A stretch of DNA of 16,334 nt from Eubacterium sp. (GCA_024696725.1 JAILGO010000094.1:1-16334), one strand, 5' to 3'; positions 7,449 through 15,438 are shown, counted from the first letter of the stretch. Notes: generated from the sequence alone by a model not told the origin. Program-made: numbers and translations.

Positions 7449-8678
7449 TTGAAAAGAGAAAGGTTAAGTAACGCATTAATGGTTATATCCATTCTGCTTA
7501 TTTTTGCTTACATATTCTATGAGGTCTATTCCGTATCTCATATCGACATAGTTACCGAGTCGGCTGTTATTTCGACGGTGTACGATACGGTCGGTGCAAA
7601 GGCTATAGTTATAAGGGACGAGCAGCCCGTAAATAAAGCCTCGGGCGTTATTACCGTACCCTGCCTTAAGGACGGCGATAAGGTAAACGTCGGGGGAAAT
7701 ACCGCGATGACCTTCTCGTCTCAGGAGGCTGCCGAAAGCTATTCAAAATACGCTTCGCTTCAGGAGCAGCTTGAATACTACGAAAAGCTTGAAAAGCAGT
7801 CGAAGGGAAGAGTGTCGAGCGTAGAGAGTATAGACTCCGAAATCGGAGCGGACGTTAATAAATATATCCGCGCGGTTGCCGACGGAAGCGAGGAGGAAAT
7901 CAACGCGGCGGGCGACAGCCTTAACGACGGGCTCGTAAGGCGCCGAATGATAATAGGCGAAAACGTCGATTTGCTCTCGAAGACTCAGTCGCTGAGAGTC
8001 GAGGCGGAAAAGTATTCCGCTAACGCTTCTCCCGACTCGTTTATAAAAACCGACGTGTCGGGCGTGTTCTCGGGATATACCGACGGCCTCGAAGCTCTGC
8101 TTGAATATTCAAAGGCGGAGGAGCTTACCGCCGAGCAGGTCGAAAACGCGATAAAAGAGGCTGAAAGCAATAAACGCGAAACCGATTATCTCGGTAAGCT
8201 TGTAACGAGCTACGAGTGGTATATGGAATGCGTTACCGACGCCGAAGCGGTAAAGGAGCTTAAAAACGGCTCAACCGTTCAGGTATCGCTTAAGGACAGT
8301 AACGATACGGTGCTGAATATGCAGATTGTAAGCGGCGCCGAGACCGTACCCGGTCAGGATAAAACCCTTCTCGTTATGAAAAGCTCGGAAATGAACGAAA
8401 CAATCGCCGCGCTTCGCGCCGAGGAGGTTGAAATAAGAATTAAGAAGTATGAGGGAATTAAGCTCCCCGCGACGGCTCTCCACGTTAACGATAAGGGCGA
8501 AAAGGGCGTTTACGCTCTCGTCGCGAGCCAGATGCACTTCAGAAAAGCGGAGGTTATCTATTCCGCCGACGATTACGTAATGCTTAAATTCGACGCGTCG
8601 GAGGAAAACGGTATCCGCCTTCACGATAAAATTATAATTAAAGGAAAGGAGCTTAAGGATGGAAAAATCTATGATTGA
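7449..8678 (+). CDS. HlyD/adaptor-like single-pass membrane protein
   Basis: A 409-residue protein of uncertain function. A short basic N-terminus (KRER) precedes one hydrophobic segment at about 9-27, giving an N-in anchor with the bulk outside the cell. Residues 38-90 resemble the barrel-sandwich (lipoyl-like) half of membrane-fusion adaptors, with an ASGVITV turn and KDGDKVNVG. Residues 91-260 are charged and helical and could form a coiled-coil hairpin. About 265-409 is beta-rich (KLPATALHV, KGVYALV), like the adaptor barrel region. No ABC or RND transporter gene is adjacent. The TTG start is supported by GGAGGCG at 7437-7443. The gene overlaps yggS by 20 nt, tying it to the yggS-sepF-divIVA-like block. 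A division or envelope role is inferred from context only. Confidence 0.7.
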   Translation: MKRERLSNALMVISILLIFAYIFYEVYSVSHIDIVTESAVISTVYDTVGAKAIVIRDEQPVNKASGVITVPCLKDGDKVNVGGNTAMTFSSQEAAESYSKYASLQEQLEYYEKLEKQSKGRVSSVESIDSEIGADVNKYIRAVADGSEEEINAAGDSLNDGLVRRRMIIGENVDLLSKTQSLRVEAEKYSANASPDSFIKTDVSGVFSGYTDGLEALLEYSKAEELTAEQVENAIKEAESNKRETDYLGKLVTSYEWYMECVTDAEAVKELKNGSTVQVSLKDSNDTVLNMQIVSGAETVPGQDKTLLVMKSSEMNETIAALRAEEVEIRIKKYEGIKLPATALHVNDKGEKGVYALVASQMHFRKAEVIYSADDYVMLKFDASEENGIRLHDKIIIKGKELKDGKIYD

Positions 8679-9384
8679 CGAAGCAAGAGTCAAAGCCGTA
8701 AAGGAAAACTATCTCAGGGTCAGAAACGACGTAGCCGAGGCTGCGCTCCGCGCGGGAAGAGACCCCGCCGACGTACGCCTTATGTGCGTTACAAAAACCG
8801 TCGAGCCCGAATATATAAACCCCGTGTTTGAATGCGGCGCTGACTTAATCGGCGAAAACAGGGTACAGGAATTCCTCGGTAAAAAGGATTCGCTAAAGCT
8901 TGACGGAGTCGAAAAGCACCTCATAGGCCATCTCCAGACGAATAAGGTGCGCCAGATTGTAGGCGAGGTCGATATGATTGAATCCGTCGATTCCTTTAAG
9001 CTCGCTAAGGAAATCAGCAGGATTTCCGTTAATAAAAACGTCGTAAGCGATATTCTCGTAGAGGTAAATATCGGAAACGAGGATTCAAAAAGCGGAACGA
9101 GCCTTGACGCTTTGAGCGGGCTTCTCTGTGAAATCGCAGAGCTTGAAAATATCCGCATTAAAGGGCTTATGACGATTCCTCCCGTATGTGAAGAGGAGGA
9201 GGCCCGTAAATATTTTAAGCTTATGTATAAAACATTTATTGACATTAAAGATAAAAATTTAGATAATGTAAATATGGATATCCTCTCTATGGGTATGAGC
9301 GGCGACTATAAAGCCGCCGTAGCCGAGGGTTCAAATATAGTAAGAGTAGGCTCTGCGATTTTCGGAGCCAGAAAATATTTCTGA
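8659..9384 (+). CDS. yggS: YggS/YlmE-family PLP-binding homeostasis protein
   Basis: This is a cytosolic, single-domain alanine-racemase-fold protein that binds pyridoxal phosphate and helps balance vitamin B6 and amino-acid pools; no catalytic reaction is established for the family. In its 241 residues, K46 in LMCVTKTVEP is the expected PLP Schiff-base lysine. GENRVQEF, HLIGHLQTNKVRQI, GLMTIPP and the C-terminal SMGMSGDYKAAV...VRVGSAIFGAR segments are all diagnostic. ATG 8659 has AGGAG at 8647-8651 with a 7-nt spacer and overlaps the upstream gene by 20 nt. ATG 8671 is a weaker alternative that would remove four residues. Its place just before sepF is the same as ylmE in B. subtilis. Confidence 0.94.
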   Translation: MEKSMIDEARVKAVKENYLRVRNDVAEAALRAGRDPADVRLMCVTKTVEPEYINPVFECGADLIGENRVQEFLGKKDSLKLDGVEKHLIGHLQTNKVRQIVGEVDMIESVDSFKLAKEISRISVNKNVVSDILVEVNIGNEDSKSGTSLDALSGLLCEIAELENIRIKGLMTIPPVCEEEEARKYFKLMYKTFIDIKDKNLDNVNMDILSMGMSGDYKAAVAEGSNIVRVGSAIFGARKYF

Positions 9385-9401
9385 TAAGTGAGGTAAAAGA
9401 G

Positions 9402-9908
9402 ATGGGATTATTTGACAGCGTAAAGAAGTTTATTTCCGACAGCGACGACGATTTTGACGATTATTATCAGGAGGAGGAGCTCGGCTCTCCCGCAGCGCCC
9501 GTAAGAGAACGCAGCTTCGACGAGGCGCCCGAGCGCCGTTCGCGCTCATACGAGCGTGAGGAGTCGTTATCCGAGCGTATACCGAGAAGAAGTAAAAGCG
9601 ACAAGGTAGTTAATATTCACGCTACGACTCAGTATCAGGTCGTGCTCGTCAAGCCCGAAAGATTTGACGAGGCTAAGGGAATAGCCGACCACCTTAACGA
9701 AAAAAGAACGGTCGTTCTTAACCTCGAGGCTACAAGCAAGGATATCGCGAGAAGATTCCTCGACTTCCTTACCGGCGTAGCTTACGCTAATAACGGCCAG
9801 ATAAAAAAGGTTGCTAATTCAACCTATATCATCACTCCCTATAACGTTGACGTAATGGGCGATTTAATTGATGAGCTTGAAAGCAACGGAATGTTTATGA
9901 AATTTTAA
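9402..9908 (+). CDS. sepF: SepF, FtsZ-tethering cell division protein
   Basis: SepF polymerises at the membrane and anchors and bundles FtsZ during septum assembly. The 168-residue protein has the standard plan. A short amphipathic membrane-targeting helix (GLFDSVKKFI, 2-11) leads into an acidic then Arg/Ser-rich disordered linker (12-70). The globular SepF core follows at about 76-155, with DFLTGVAYANNGQIKKV and a TYIITPYNVDV strand. GTGAGGT at 9388-9394 precedes ATG 9402 by 7 nt. Position between yggS and a DivIVA-domain gene agrees with the Firmicutes division cluster. The ylmG and ylmH genes that sit between sepF and divIVA in Bacillus are absent here. Confidence 0.95.
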   Translation: MGLFDSVKKFISDSDDDFDDYYQEEELGSPAAPVRERSFDEAPERRSRSYEREESLSERIPRRSKSDKVVNIHATTQYQVVLVKPERFDEAKGIADHLNEKRTVVLNLEATSKDIARRFLDFLTGVAYANNGQIKKVANSTYIITPYNVDVMGDLIDELESNGMFMKF

Positions 9909-9930
9909 TTAACGTGAGGGAGGAAAGAAT

Positions 9931-11175
9931 ATGATAAGCGCTAATGATTTAAGAAACGTAGAGCTTCGCGAAGAGGAAAACGGCTTCAGCCGCGAGGAGG
10001 TAAAGGCGGTAATCGTTCAGGCTGCCGATACTATCGAGGCTTACGCAAGCGAAAATAAGGAGCTTTACGGAAAGCTTAAGTATCTTGCGGATAAAATCGA
10101 GGAATACCGCAGCGAAGAGGACTCTATTAAAACCGCACTTATTACCGCTCAGAAGATGGCGGATAAAATTGAAGCCGAGGCTAAGGAAAAGGCTGAAACT
10201 CTTACCGCCGAAAGCGAAGCCGCCGCTGACGAAAAAATCAGGGACGCCGACGCTAAGGCTGAGCAGCTCGTTTCCGAGGCGAGAGATTACGCTTCACAGC
10301 TTATAAACGAAAAGACCGCCGAAAGCGAATCAATTATCGCCGACGCCGAGAAGAAGGCTAACGAGGCTATCGGCTCCGCTAAGATTATCGCGGGCGATAT
10401 TCTTGCCCAGGCTAAGAGCATAGCTAAGGAATTAATCGCCGCTTCAAAGGAGGAGAAGGAAGCTTACGAGCTCCTTGCCGCCGCGCTTAAGAAAGACGCT
10501 ACGGAGTTTATAGGAAGCCTGAAGGCTCTCTACGGCGAGCAGCTTGACGCGCTTAACGCCGCAAAGCTCGACTCCGACGGCAAAAGAGACGACGAGGACG
10601 TAACCGAAATCGAGGGAAGAATAAGCTCGCTCTTAAATGAAATCGACGAAATCGACGAGTCTATTCCCGAGGAGGCTCCGATAGTAGCCGCTCCGATTGA
10701 GGACGAGCCCGTTTACAAGACTCCCGAAGAGGACGAGCCCGTTTATGAGGCTGAGAAAACCGACGAAGCTCCCGCTCGGGAGGAAATCATCGAAGCCGAT
10801 TTCACCGAAATAGCCGACGAGGCAGAGGAAGAGGACGATAACGGCGGACAGCTTACCTTAACCGAGGAGGTTCCTCAGGCTGAGCCCGCCCAGGACGAAG
10901 AGCCCGTCGGGGAAGAGCCCGAAGAAAACGAGGAGCCCGCCGACCCGATGGAAGCCGTTGAAGCGTTTTCAAGAGGAAGCGCCGCCTCCGAAAAGGACGG
11001 CTCGCTTTTCGACGATAACGGCGAACAGCCCTTTGAAAGCTATTTCAAGGTAAAGAGAGAGGACGCTCACCTCGATAAAACCCAGACTATTTCTCTCGTT
11101 CCCCCCGACGATTTTGAGAGCGACGAGGACGACGCGGACGAAGGTCACAGACATTTCTTTAAGAAAAAGAAGTAA
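9931..11175 (+). CDS. DivIVA-domain coiled-coil protein with long acidic tail
   Basis: A 414-residue protein. Residues 1-90 resemble a DivIVA/GpsB N-terminus: MISANDLRNVELREEENGFSREEV corresponds to the membrane-binding start, and NGFSREEV to the usual RGYdxdEV turn. A coiled coil follows (KMADKIEAEAKEKAETL). An Ala/Glu/Lys-rich helical region runs to about 215. Residues 216-405 are acidic, Pro/Glu-rich and probably disordered, with EDEPVY occurring at 257-262 and 267-272. The chain ends in a basic HRHFFKKKK. Known DivIVA proteins sense negative membrane curvature and organise poles or septa. The position after sepF and before ileS fits divIVA, but the protein is much longer than Bacillus DivIVA (about 164 residues). 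GGGAGGAAAG at 9918-9927 supports the ATG. Confidence 0.8.
   Translation: MISANDLRNVELREEENGFSREEVKAVIVQAADTIEAYASENKELYGKLKYLADKIEEYRSEEDSIKTALITAQKMADKIEAEAKEKAETLTAESEAAADEKIRDADAKAEQLVSEARDYASQLINEKTAESESIIADAEKKANEAIGSAKIIAGDILAQAKSIAKELIAASKEEKEAYELLAAALKKDATEFIGSLKALYGEQLDALNAAKLDSDGKRDDEDVTEIEGRISSLLNEIDEIDESIPEEAPIVAAPIEDEPVYKTPEEDEPVYEAEKTDEAPAREEIIEADFTEIADEAEEEDDNGGQLTLTEEVPQAEPAQDEEPVGEEPEENEEPADPMEAVEAFSRGSAASEKDGSLFDDNGEQPFESYFKVKREDAHLDKTQTISLVPPDDFESDEDDADEGHRHFFKKKK
10699..10745 (+). repeat. Two 17-bp direct repeats, 30-bp period, in the DivIVA-like gene
   Basis: GAGGACGAGCCCGTTTA occurs at 10699-10715 and exactly again at 10729-10745. The offset is 30 bp, so the frame is kept and EDEPVY is encoded twice in the acidic tail. 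Identity at the DNA level, not only in protein, suggests a recent in-frame tandem duplication. Confidence 0.85.
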
Positions 11176-11193
11176 TAACAGGAGTTAAATCTT

Positions 11194-13986
11194 ATGGATT
11201 ATAATCAGACGTTGAATTTACCTAAAACCGACTTCCCGATGAGAGCCTCTCTCCCTCAGAGAGAGCCTCAGTTCCTTGCACAGTGGGAAGAAAACAAGCA
11301 GTATGAGCGCCTTATGGAGCATAACGCGGATAAGCCGAGATTCGTTCTTCACGACGGTCCCCCGTACGCTAACGGCGATATTCATATCGGTCACGCGCTC
11401 AATAAAACGCTTAAGGATTTTATCGTAAGATATAAAAATATGACGGGCTTTCAGGCGCCCTACGTTCCCGGCTGGGATACCCACGGTCTGCCGACCGAGC
11501 TTGCCGCAAGAAAAAAGGCGGGAATTACCGCAACGAGTAATATAACCGACCTTGAGCTGAGAAAAATCTGCCGCGATACCGCTCTTTCCTTCGTCGATAT
11601 TCAGCGCGAAAGCTTTAAGAGAATGGGCGTTATCGGCGAATGGGACAATCCCTATATCACGCTTCAGAAGGAATTTGAGGAAGAGCAGATTAAGGTCTTT
11701 GCCTCAATGGCGTCCAAGGGATATATCTATAAGGGCTTAAAGCCCGTTTACTGGTGTCCCGACTGTAATACTGCTCTCGCGGAAGCAGAGATTGAGTACG
11801 GCGAGGACCCCTGCCATTCAATTTACGTTAAGTTTAAGGTAACCGACGATATGGGTAAGCTTGAGGCTCTCGGCGCAGAGCCCGGCAAGACCTACTTCGT
11901 AATCTGGACTACGACTACATGGACTCTCCCCGCTAACCTTGCAATCTGCGTAGGTCCTAACTATGAGTATTCCGTGCTTAAGGCGAACGGCGAATACTAC
12001 GTAATGGCTACCGACCTCGCTCCCGTTGCTTTTGAGGACGCGGGAATTACCGACTACGAAACCGTCGGTATTATCAGAGGCGCTGAGCTTGAATATATGA
12101 AAACGGCTCACCCCTTCCTCGACAGAACGTCTCTTGTTATCGTCGGCGACCACGTAACGCTTGAAAGCGGTACGGGCTGCGTTCATACCGCTCCCGGTCA
12201 CGGCGTTGACGACTTTATCGTATGTAAAAAATACCCCGAAATCCCGATGGTAGTACCCGTTGACGATAAGGGTATCTTAACCGAGGAGGCAGGTCAGTTC
12301 GTAGGTCTTTCGACCGAGGACGCGAATAAGCCGATTGCCGAATACCTCGATAAGACGGGCGCTCTCTTTGCGCTTAAGAAGATTAAGCACCAGTATCCTC
12401 ACTGCTGGCGCTGTCATAAACCCGTTATTTTCCGCGCTACTTCTCAGTGGTTCTGCTCGGTCGACGCGTTTAAGGACGCAGCCGTTAAGGCAGCCGAGGA
12501 CGTTAAGTGGTTCCCCGAATGGGGTAAGGACAGACTTCAGTCAATGGTCGTCGAGCGCGCCGACTGGTGTATCTCGCGCCAGAGAAAATGGGGCGTTCCG
12601 ATTCCCGTGCTCTACTGTAAGAGCTGCGGTAAAGAGATAATCGACGATTCGGTTATGCAGAAGGTTTCAAAAATCTTCGGCGAGGAGGGCTCGGACGCGT
12701 GGTACGCTCACGATGCCGAATACTTCCTTCCCGACGGCTTCACCTGTCCGCACTGCTCAAAGGCTGAGGGCTTTGAAAAGGAAAAGGACATTATGGACGT
12801 ATGGTTCGATTCGGGCTCGTCGCACTTCGCGGTATGCAAGAACAGACCTAACCTTAAGTGGCCCGCCGACGTCTATCTTGAGGGCGCCGACCAGTACAGA
12901 GGCTGGTTCCAGTCCTCGCTTCTTACCTCGGTAGCTGCCGGAAAGGGCGCTCCGTACAGAGAGATTATAACTCACGGCTGGACCGTTGACGGCGAGGGAA
13001 GAAAAATGAGTAAATCCCTCGGAAACGGTATCGCGCCTCAGGAGATTATGAATAAGTTCGGCGCGGATATTCTCCGTCTGTGGGTTGCCTCCGCCGATTA
13101 CCACGCCGATATAAGAATTTCCGACGAGATTATCAAGCAGATTTCCGATAACTACAGAAAAATCAGAAATACCGCAAGATACTGCCTCGGCAACCTTTAC
13201 GACTTCAATCCCGATACGGATATCGTACCTAACGATGAGCTTGAGGAGCTCGACAAGTACGCGCTTATGAAGCTTGACGAGGTGCTTAAGACCGCGAGAG
13301 AGGGATATGATAACTATGAGTACCATACGACCGCTCACGCGCTCCATAACTTCTGCGTAGTCGATATGAGTAACTTCTATTTCGACGTGCTTAAGAACAG
13401 GCTTTATACTACCGCTCCCGCTTCGAAGTCAAGACGCGCGGCTCAGACGGTGCTTTATAAGGTGCTTGACGCGCTTACGCTTATCCTTACCCCGATTCTC
13501 GCCTATACCTGCGACGAAATCTGGAAGGAAATGAAGCACGACTCCTCGAGAAATCCCGAGGGACCGCTCTTTAACGATATCCCGACGGCTGATTATATCG
13601 GCGCTGACGGTGCGTTTATCGCTAAGTGGGACAGAATCCACGAAATCAGAACCGACGTTCAGAAGGCGCTTGAGCTTGCGAGAAACGAAAAGATTATCGG
13701 TAAGCCGCTCGAGGCGAAGATTACTCTTTACGCCGACGGCGAGCTTAAGGAATTCCTCGAGAGCGTAAAGGACGCGCTTCCGGAAATATTTATTACCTCC
13801 GCCGTAGAAATCGCTGACGGCGAGGGCGAGGTTAAGGGCGACGTCGAGGGACTCAGCGTATCCGTCGCGAGAGCGGACGGCGAAAAGTGCGAGCGCTGCT
13901 GGAAGTTCTCTACCTCCGTCGGCTCGTGCGCCGAGCATCCGACGCTCTGTGCGGAATGCGCCGCGGTAATGAAGGAAATATTATAA
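11194..13986 (+). CDS. ileS: Isoleucyl-tRNA synthetase, bacterial type (IleRS1-like)
   Basis: This cytosolic enzyme charges tRNA-Ile and edits misactivated valine. It has 930 residues, a usual length. The class I signature HIGH is at 64-67 (NGDIHIGHALN) and KMSKS at 604-608. The CP1 editing domain between them has the Thr-rich WTTTTWTLPAN and GCVHTAPGHGVDDF. The catalytic-core segment WCISRQRKWGVPIPV follows. A C-terminal zinc-binding motif uses C899, C902, C919 and C922; an extra C912 lies between. HIGH (not HMGH) and the C-terminal zinc knuckle match the bacterial IleRS1 group. GGAG at 11181-11184 precedes ATG 11194. The gap to the upstream gene is only 18 nt, so there is no room for the T-box leader often found before Firmicutes ileS. 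Expression must depend on upstream transcription. Confidence 0.98.
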   Translation: MDYNQTLNLPKTDFPMRASLPQREPQFLAQWEENKQYERLMEHNADKPRFVLHDGPPYANGDIHIGHALNKTLKDFIVRYKNMTGFQAPYVPGWDTHGLPTELAARKKAGITATSNITDLELRKICRDTALSFVDIQRESFKRMGVIGEWDNPYITLQKEFEEEQIKVFASMASKGYIYKGLKPVYWCPDCNTALAEAEIEYGEDPCHSIYVKFKVTDDMGKLEALGAEPGKTYFVIWTTTTWTLPANLAICVGPNYEYSVLKANGEYYVMATDLAPVAFEDAGITDYETVGIIRGAELEYMKTAHPFLDRTSLVIVGDHVTLESGTGCVHTAPGHGVDDFIVCKKYPEIPMVVPVDDKGILTEEAGQFVGLSTEDANKPIAEYLDKTGALFALKKIKHQYPHCWRCHKPVIFRATSQWFCSVDAFKDAAVKAAEDVKWFPEWGKDRLQSMVVERADWCISRQRKWGVPIPVLYCKSCGKEIIDDSVMQKVSKIFGEEGSDAWYAHDAEYFLPDGFTCPHCSKAEGFEKEKDIMDVWFDSGSSHFAVCKNRPNLKWPADVYLEGADQYRGWFQSSLLTSVAAGKGAPYREIITHGWTVDGEGRKMSKSLGNGIAPQEIMNKFGADILRLWVASADYHADIRISDEIIKQISDNYRKIRNTARYCLGNLYDFNPDTDIVPNDELEELDKYALMKLDEVLKTAREGYDNYEYHTTAHALHNFCVVDMSNFYFDVLKNRLYTTAPASKSRRAAQTVLYKVLDALTLILTPILAYTCDEIWKEMKHDSSRNPEGPLFNDIPTADYIGADGAFIAKWDRIHEIRTDVQKALELARNEKIIGKPLEAKITLYADGELKEFLESVKDALPEIFITSAVEIADGEGEVKGDVEGLSVSVARADGEKCERCWKFSTSVGSCAEHPTLCAECAAVMKEIL

Positions 13987-13993
13987 AATAAAG

Positions 13994-14015
13994 GGGAGGG
14001 GCTAAGTCCCCTCCC
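13994..14015 (+). promoter_or_regulatory. GC-rich hairpin between ileS and lspA
   Basis: GGGAGGGG (13994-14001) pairs perfectly with CCCCTCCC (14008-14015) around the 6-nt loop CTAAGT. On the + strand it is followed by GTAATTGAAATT, not a T-run, so it is not a classic intrinsic terminator. On the opposite strand the stem is followed by the T-rich stretch CTTTATTTTAT. The left arm is the only Shine-Dalgarno-like sequence before lspA (ATG at 14028). The hairpin may act as an attenuator, an RNA-processing site or a translational control. Confidence 0.6.
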
Positions 14016-14027
14016 GTAATTGAAATT

Positions 14028-14522
14028 ATGAAAGAAAACCACCTTAAAAAGCATATCTGGTGCGGCGTGATGCTCGTTTTAATCACCGCCTTCGACCAAC
14101 TAACAAAATATCTTGTGACTGCTCATATAAAGGGAGCGGCGCCCTTCGTGTTCATCCCGAAGGTCGTTCAGTTCAGCTATGCCGAAAATACGGGTATGGC
14201 TTTCTCGATGCTGAGCGGCGCAAGGTGGTTTTTTATTGCGCTGACTCTCGCGGTGTGCGCCTTCGGTATGTGGTATCTGTTTTCAAACCGCTGTAAAAGC
14301 CTCTGGGTTTACTGGAGCATCGGAGTTGTGATTGCCGGCGGAATCGGTAATCTTATCGACAGAATCCGCTTCGGCTACGTCATTGATTTTATAGAGCCGC
14401 TCTTTATTGATTTCGCAATCTTTAATATCGCCGACAGCGCGGTATCGCTCGGCGCGACGTCGCTTGTAATCTATCTTATCTGCGACCTTTTTAAAGTTAA
14501 GGAGAAGCGCAATGCCCGATAA
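14028..14522 (+). CDS. lspA: Lipoprotein signal peptidase II
   Basis: This inner-membrane aspartyl protease removes the signal peptide from diacylglyceryl-modified prolipoproteins. It has 164 residues, as usual. Four membrane segments are visible at about 11-31, 67-86, 93-110 and 136-155. Catalytic aspartates are D111 (GGIGNLIDR) and D136 (FNIADSAVSLG). Other conserved residues are D23 (AFDQLTKYL) and N54 (ENTGMAFS). The start at 14028 gives a normal short cytoplasmic N-terminus, but it has no Shine-Dalgarno within 12 nt; the nearest purine-rich motif lies inside the preceding hairpin. The gene overlaps the pseudouridine synthase gene by 11 nt. The lspA-rluD pairing is widely conserved (lspA-ylyB in Bacillus). 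Confidence 0.97.
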   Translation: MKENHLKKHIWCGVMLVLITAFDQLTKYLVTAHIKGAAPFVFIPKVVQFSYAENTGMAFSMLSGARWFFIALTLAVCAFGMWYLFSNRCKSLWVYWSIGVVIAGGIGNLIDRIRFGYVIDFIEPLFIDFAIFNIADSAVSLGATSLVIYLICDLFKVKEKRNAR

Positions 14523-15438
14523 TTTCGTATTCTGTATTACAGAGGAAAACGCGGGCGAAAGACTTGATAAATTTCTCGTTTCCGCCCTGAGCGGTATGAC
14601 GCGTTCCGCCGTACAGAAGCTTGTCGACGGCGGTAATACGGCTGTAAACGGGCTTGCGCTGAGCAAGAATTATAAGCTCAGGGAAGGGGATACCGTAACC
14701 GTAACGGTCCCCGACGCTCAGCCTCTTGAGGTCACGGCTGAAAATATACCGCTCGACATAGTGTACGAGGACGGCGATTTGCTCGTCGTTAACAAGCCTA
14801 AGGGAATGGTCGTTCACCCTGCGGCGGGGAATTACAGCGGTACGCTCGTAAACGCCCTGCTGTATCACTGCGGCGACAGCCTCTCGGGGATAAACGGCGT
14901 TATCCGCCCCGGTATAGTCCACAGAATAGATAAACAGACCTCGGGACTTCTTATCGTCGCGAAGAACGATTTAGCCCATGTCGGACTCGCCTCGCAGATT
15001 AAGGACCATTCGTTTACAAGAGCGTACGAGGCGGTCGTTTACGGAAACATTAAAGAGGACTGCGGTACGGTTAACGAGCCGATAGGAAGAAGCGTTAAGG
15101 ACAGAAAGAAAATGGCTGTGACGCTTAAAAACTCAAAAGCCGCCGTAACGCACTATAAGGTGCTTCACCGCTTCGGTGAATTCACGCATATAAGATGTGA
15201 GCTTGAAACGGGAAGGACTCACCAGATAAGAGTCCACTTAGCTCATATCGGACACCCCGTCGCGGGCGACGAGGTTTACGGACCTAAAAAGGTAATTAAG
15301 GAGCTTGACGGTCAATGCCTTCACGCTAAGCTGATAGGCTTTAATCACCCGAGAACGGGAGAGTATATGGAATTTGAAAGCGGGCTCCCCGATTATTTTA
15401 TTAAATTTCTTGACACCCTACGGAAAAAATATGAGTAA
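14512..15438 (+). CDS. rluD: RluA/RluD-family 23S rRNA pseudouridine synthase
   Basis: This protein isomerises uridine to pseudouridine, most likely in large-subunit rRNA; the exact target cannot be read from sequence. It has 308 residues. An N-terminal S4 RNA-binding domain spans about 14-70 (GERLDKFLVSAL...RSAVQKLVDGG). The RluA catalytic domain contains IVHRIDKQTSG with catalytic D140, and later ELETGRTHQIRVHLAHIGHPVAGDE-type motifs, which are typical of the RluA/C/D group. ATG 14512 has TTAAGGAG at 14497-14504 and lies within the end of lspA. It corresponds in context to B. subtilis ylyB. It overlaps the next gene by 8 nt. The symbol rluD marks the subfamily, not a proven site. Confidence 0.9.
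   Translation: MPDNFVFCITEENAGERLDKFLVSALSGMTRSAVQKLVDGGNTAVNGLALSKNYKLREGDTVTVTVPDAQPLEVTAENIPLDIVYEDGDLLVVNKPKGMVVHPAAGNYSGTLVNALLYHCGDSLSGINGVIRPGIVHRIDKQTSGLLIVAKNDLAHVGLASQIKDHSFTRAYEAVVYGNIKEDCGTVNEPIGRSVKDRKKMAVTLKNSKAAVTHYKVLHRFGEFTHIRCELETGRTHQIRVHLAHIGHPVAGDEVYGPKKVIKELDGQCLHAKLIGFNHPRTGEYMEFESGLPDYFIKFLDTLRKKYE

Noticed and set aside
8709..9245. 178-codon Ser-rich open frame opposite yggS
   Set aside because: Low-complexity Ser/Thr-rich translation typical of reverse-frame artefacts; yggS motifs are strong.
10085..10306. Basic 73-codon open frame in another + frame inside the DivIVA-like gene
   Set aside because: Lys/Arg/Pro-rich low-complexity product from an Ala/Glu/Lys-rich gene read out of frame; no ribosome binding site.
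12757..13347. 196-codon open frame on the minus strand across ileS
   Set aside because: It is antisense to the KMSKS-containing half of ileS, with no protein family signal; a shadow frame.
13979..13990. Possible -10 box (TATAAA-like) just after ileS for a separate lspA promoter
   Set aside because: No -35 box at a suitable distance; the DNA at 13959-13964 is CGCCGC.
13994..14015. Hairpin after ileS as a classic intrinsic terminator
   Set aside because: No T-run follows on the + strand, so it is listed as a regulatory hairpin instead.
15374..15430. Upstream ATG extension of the HAD hydrolase
   Set aside because: It would overlap rluD by 65 nt and add 19 residues not expected before the DxDGT motif. 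ATG 15431 gives the usual N-terminus.
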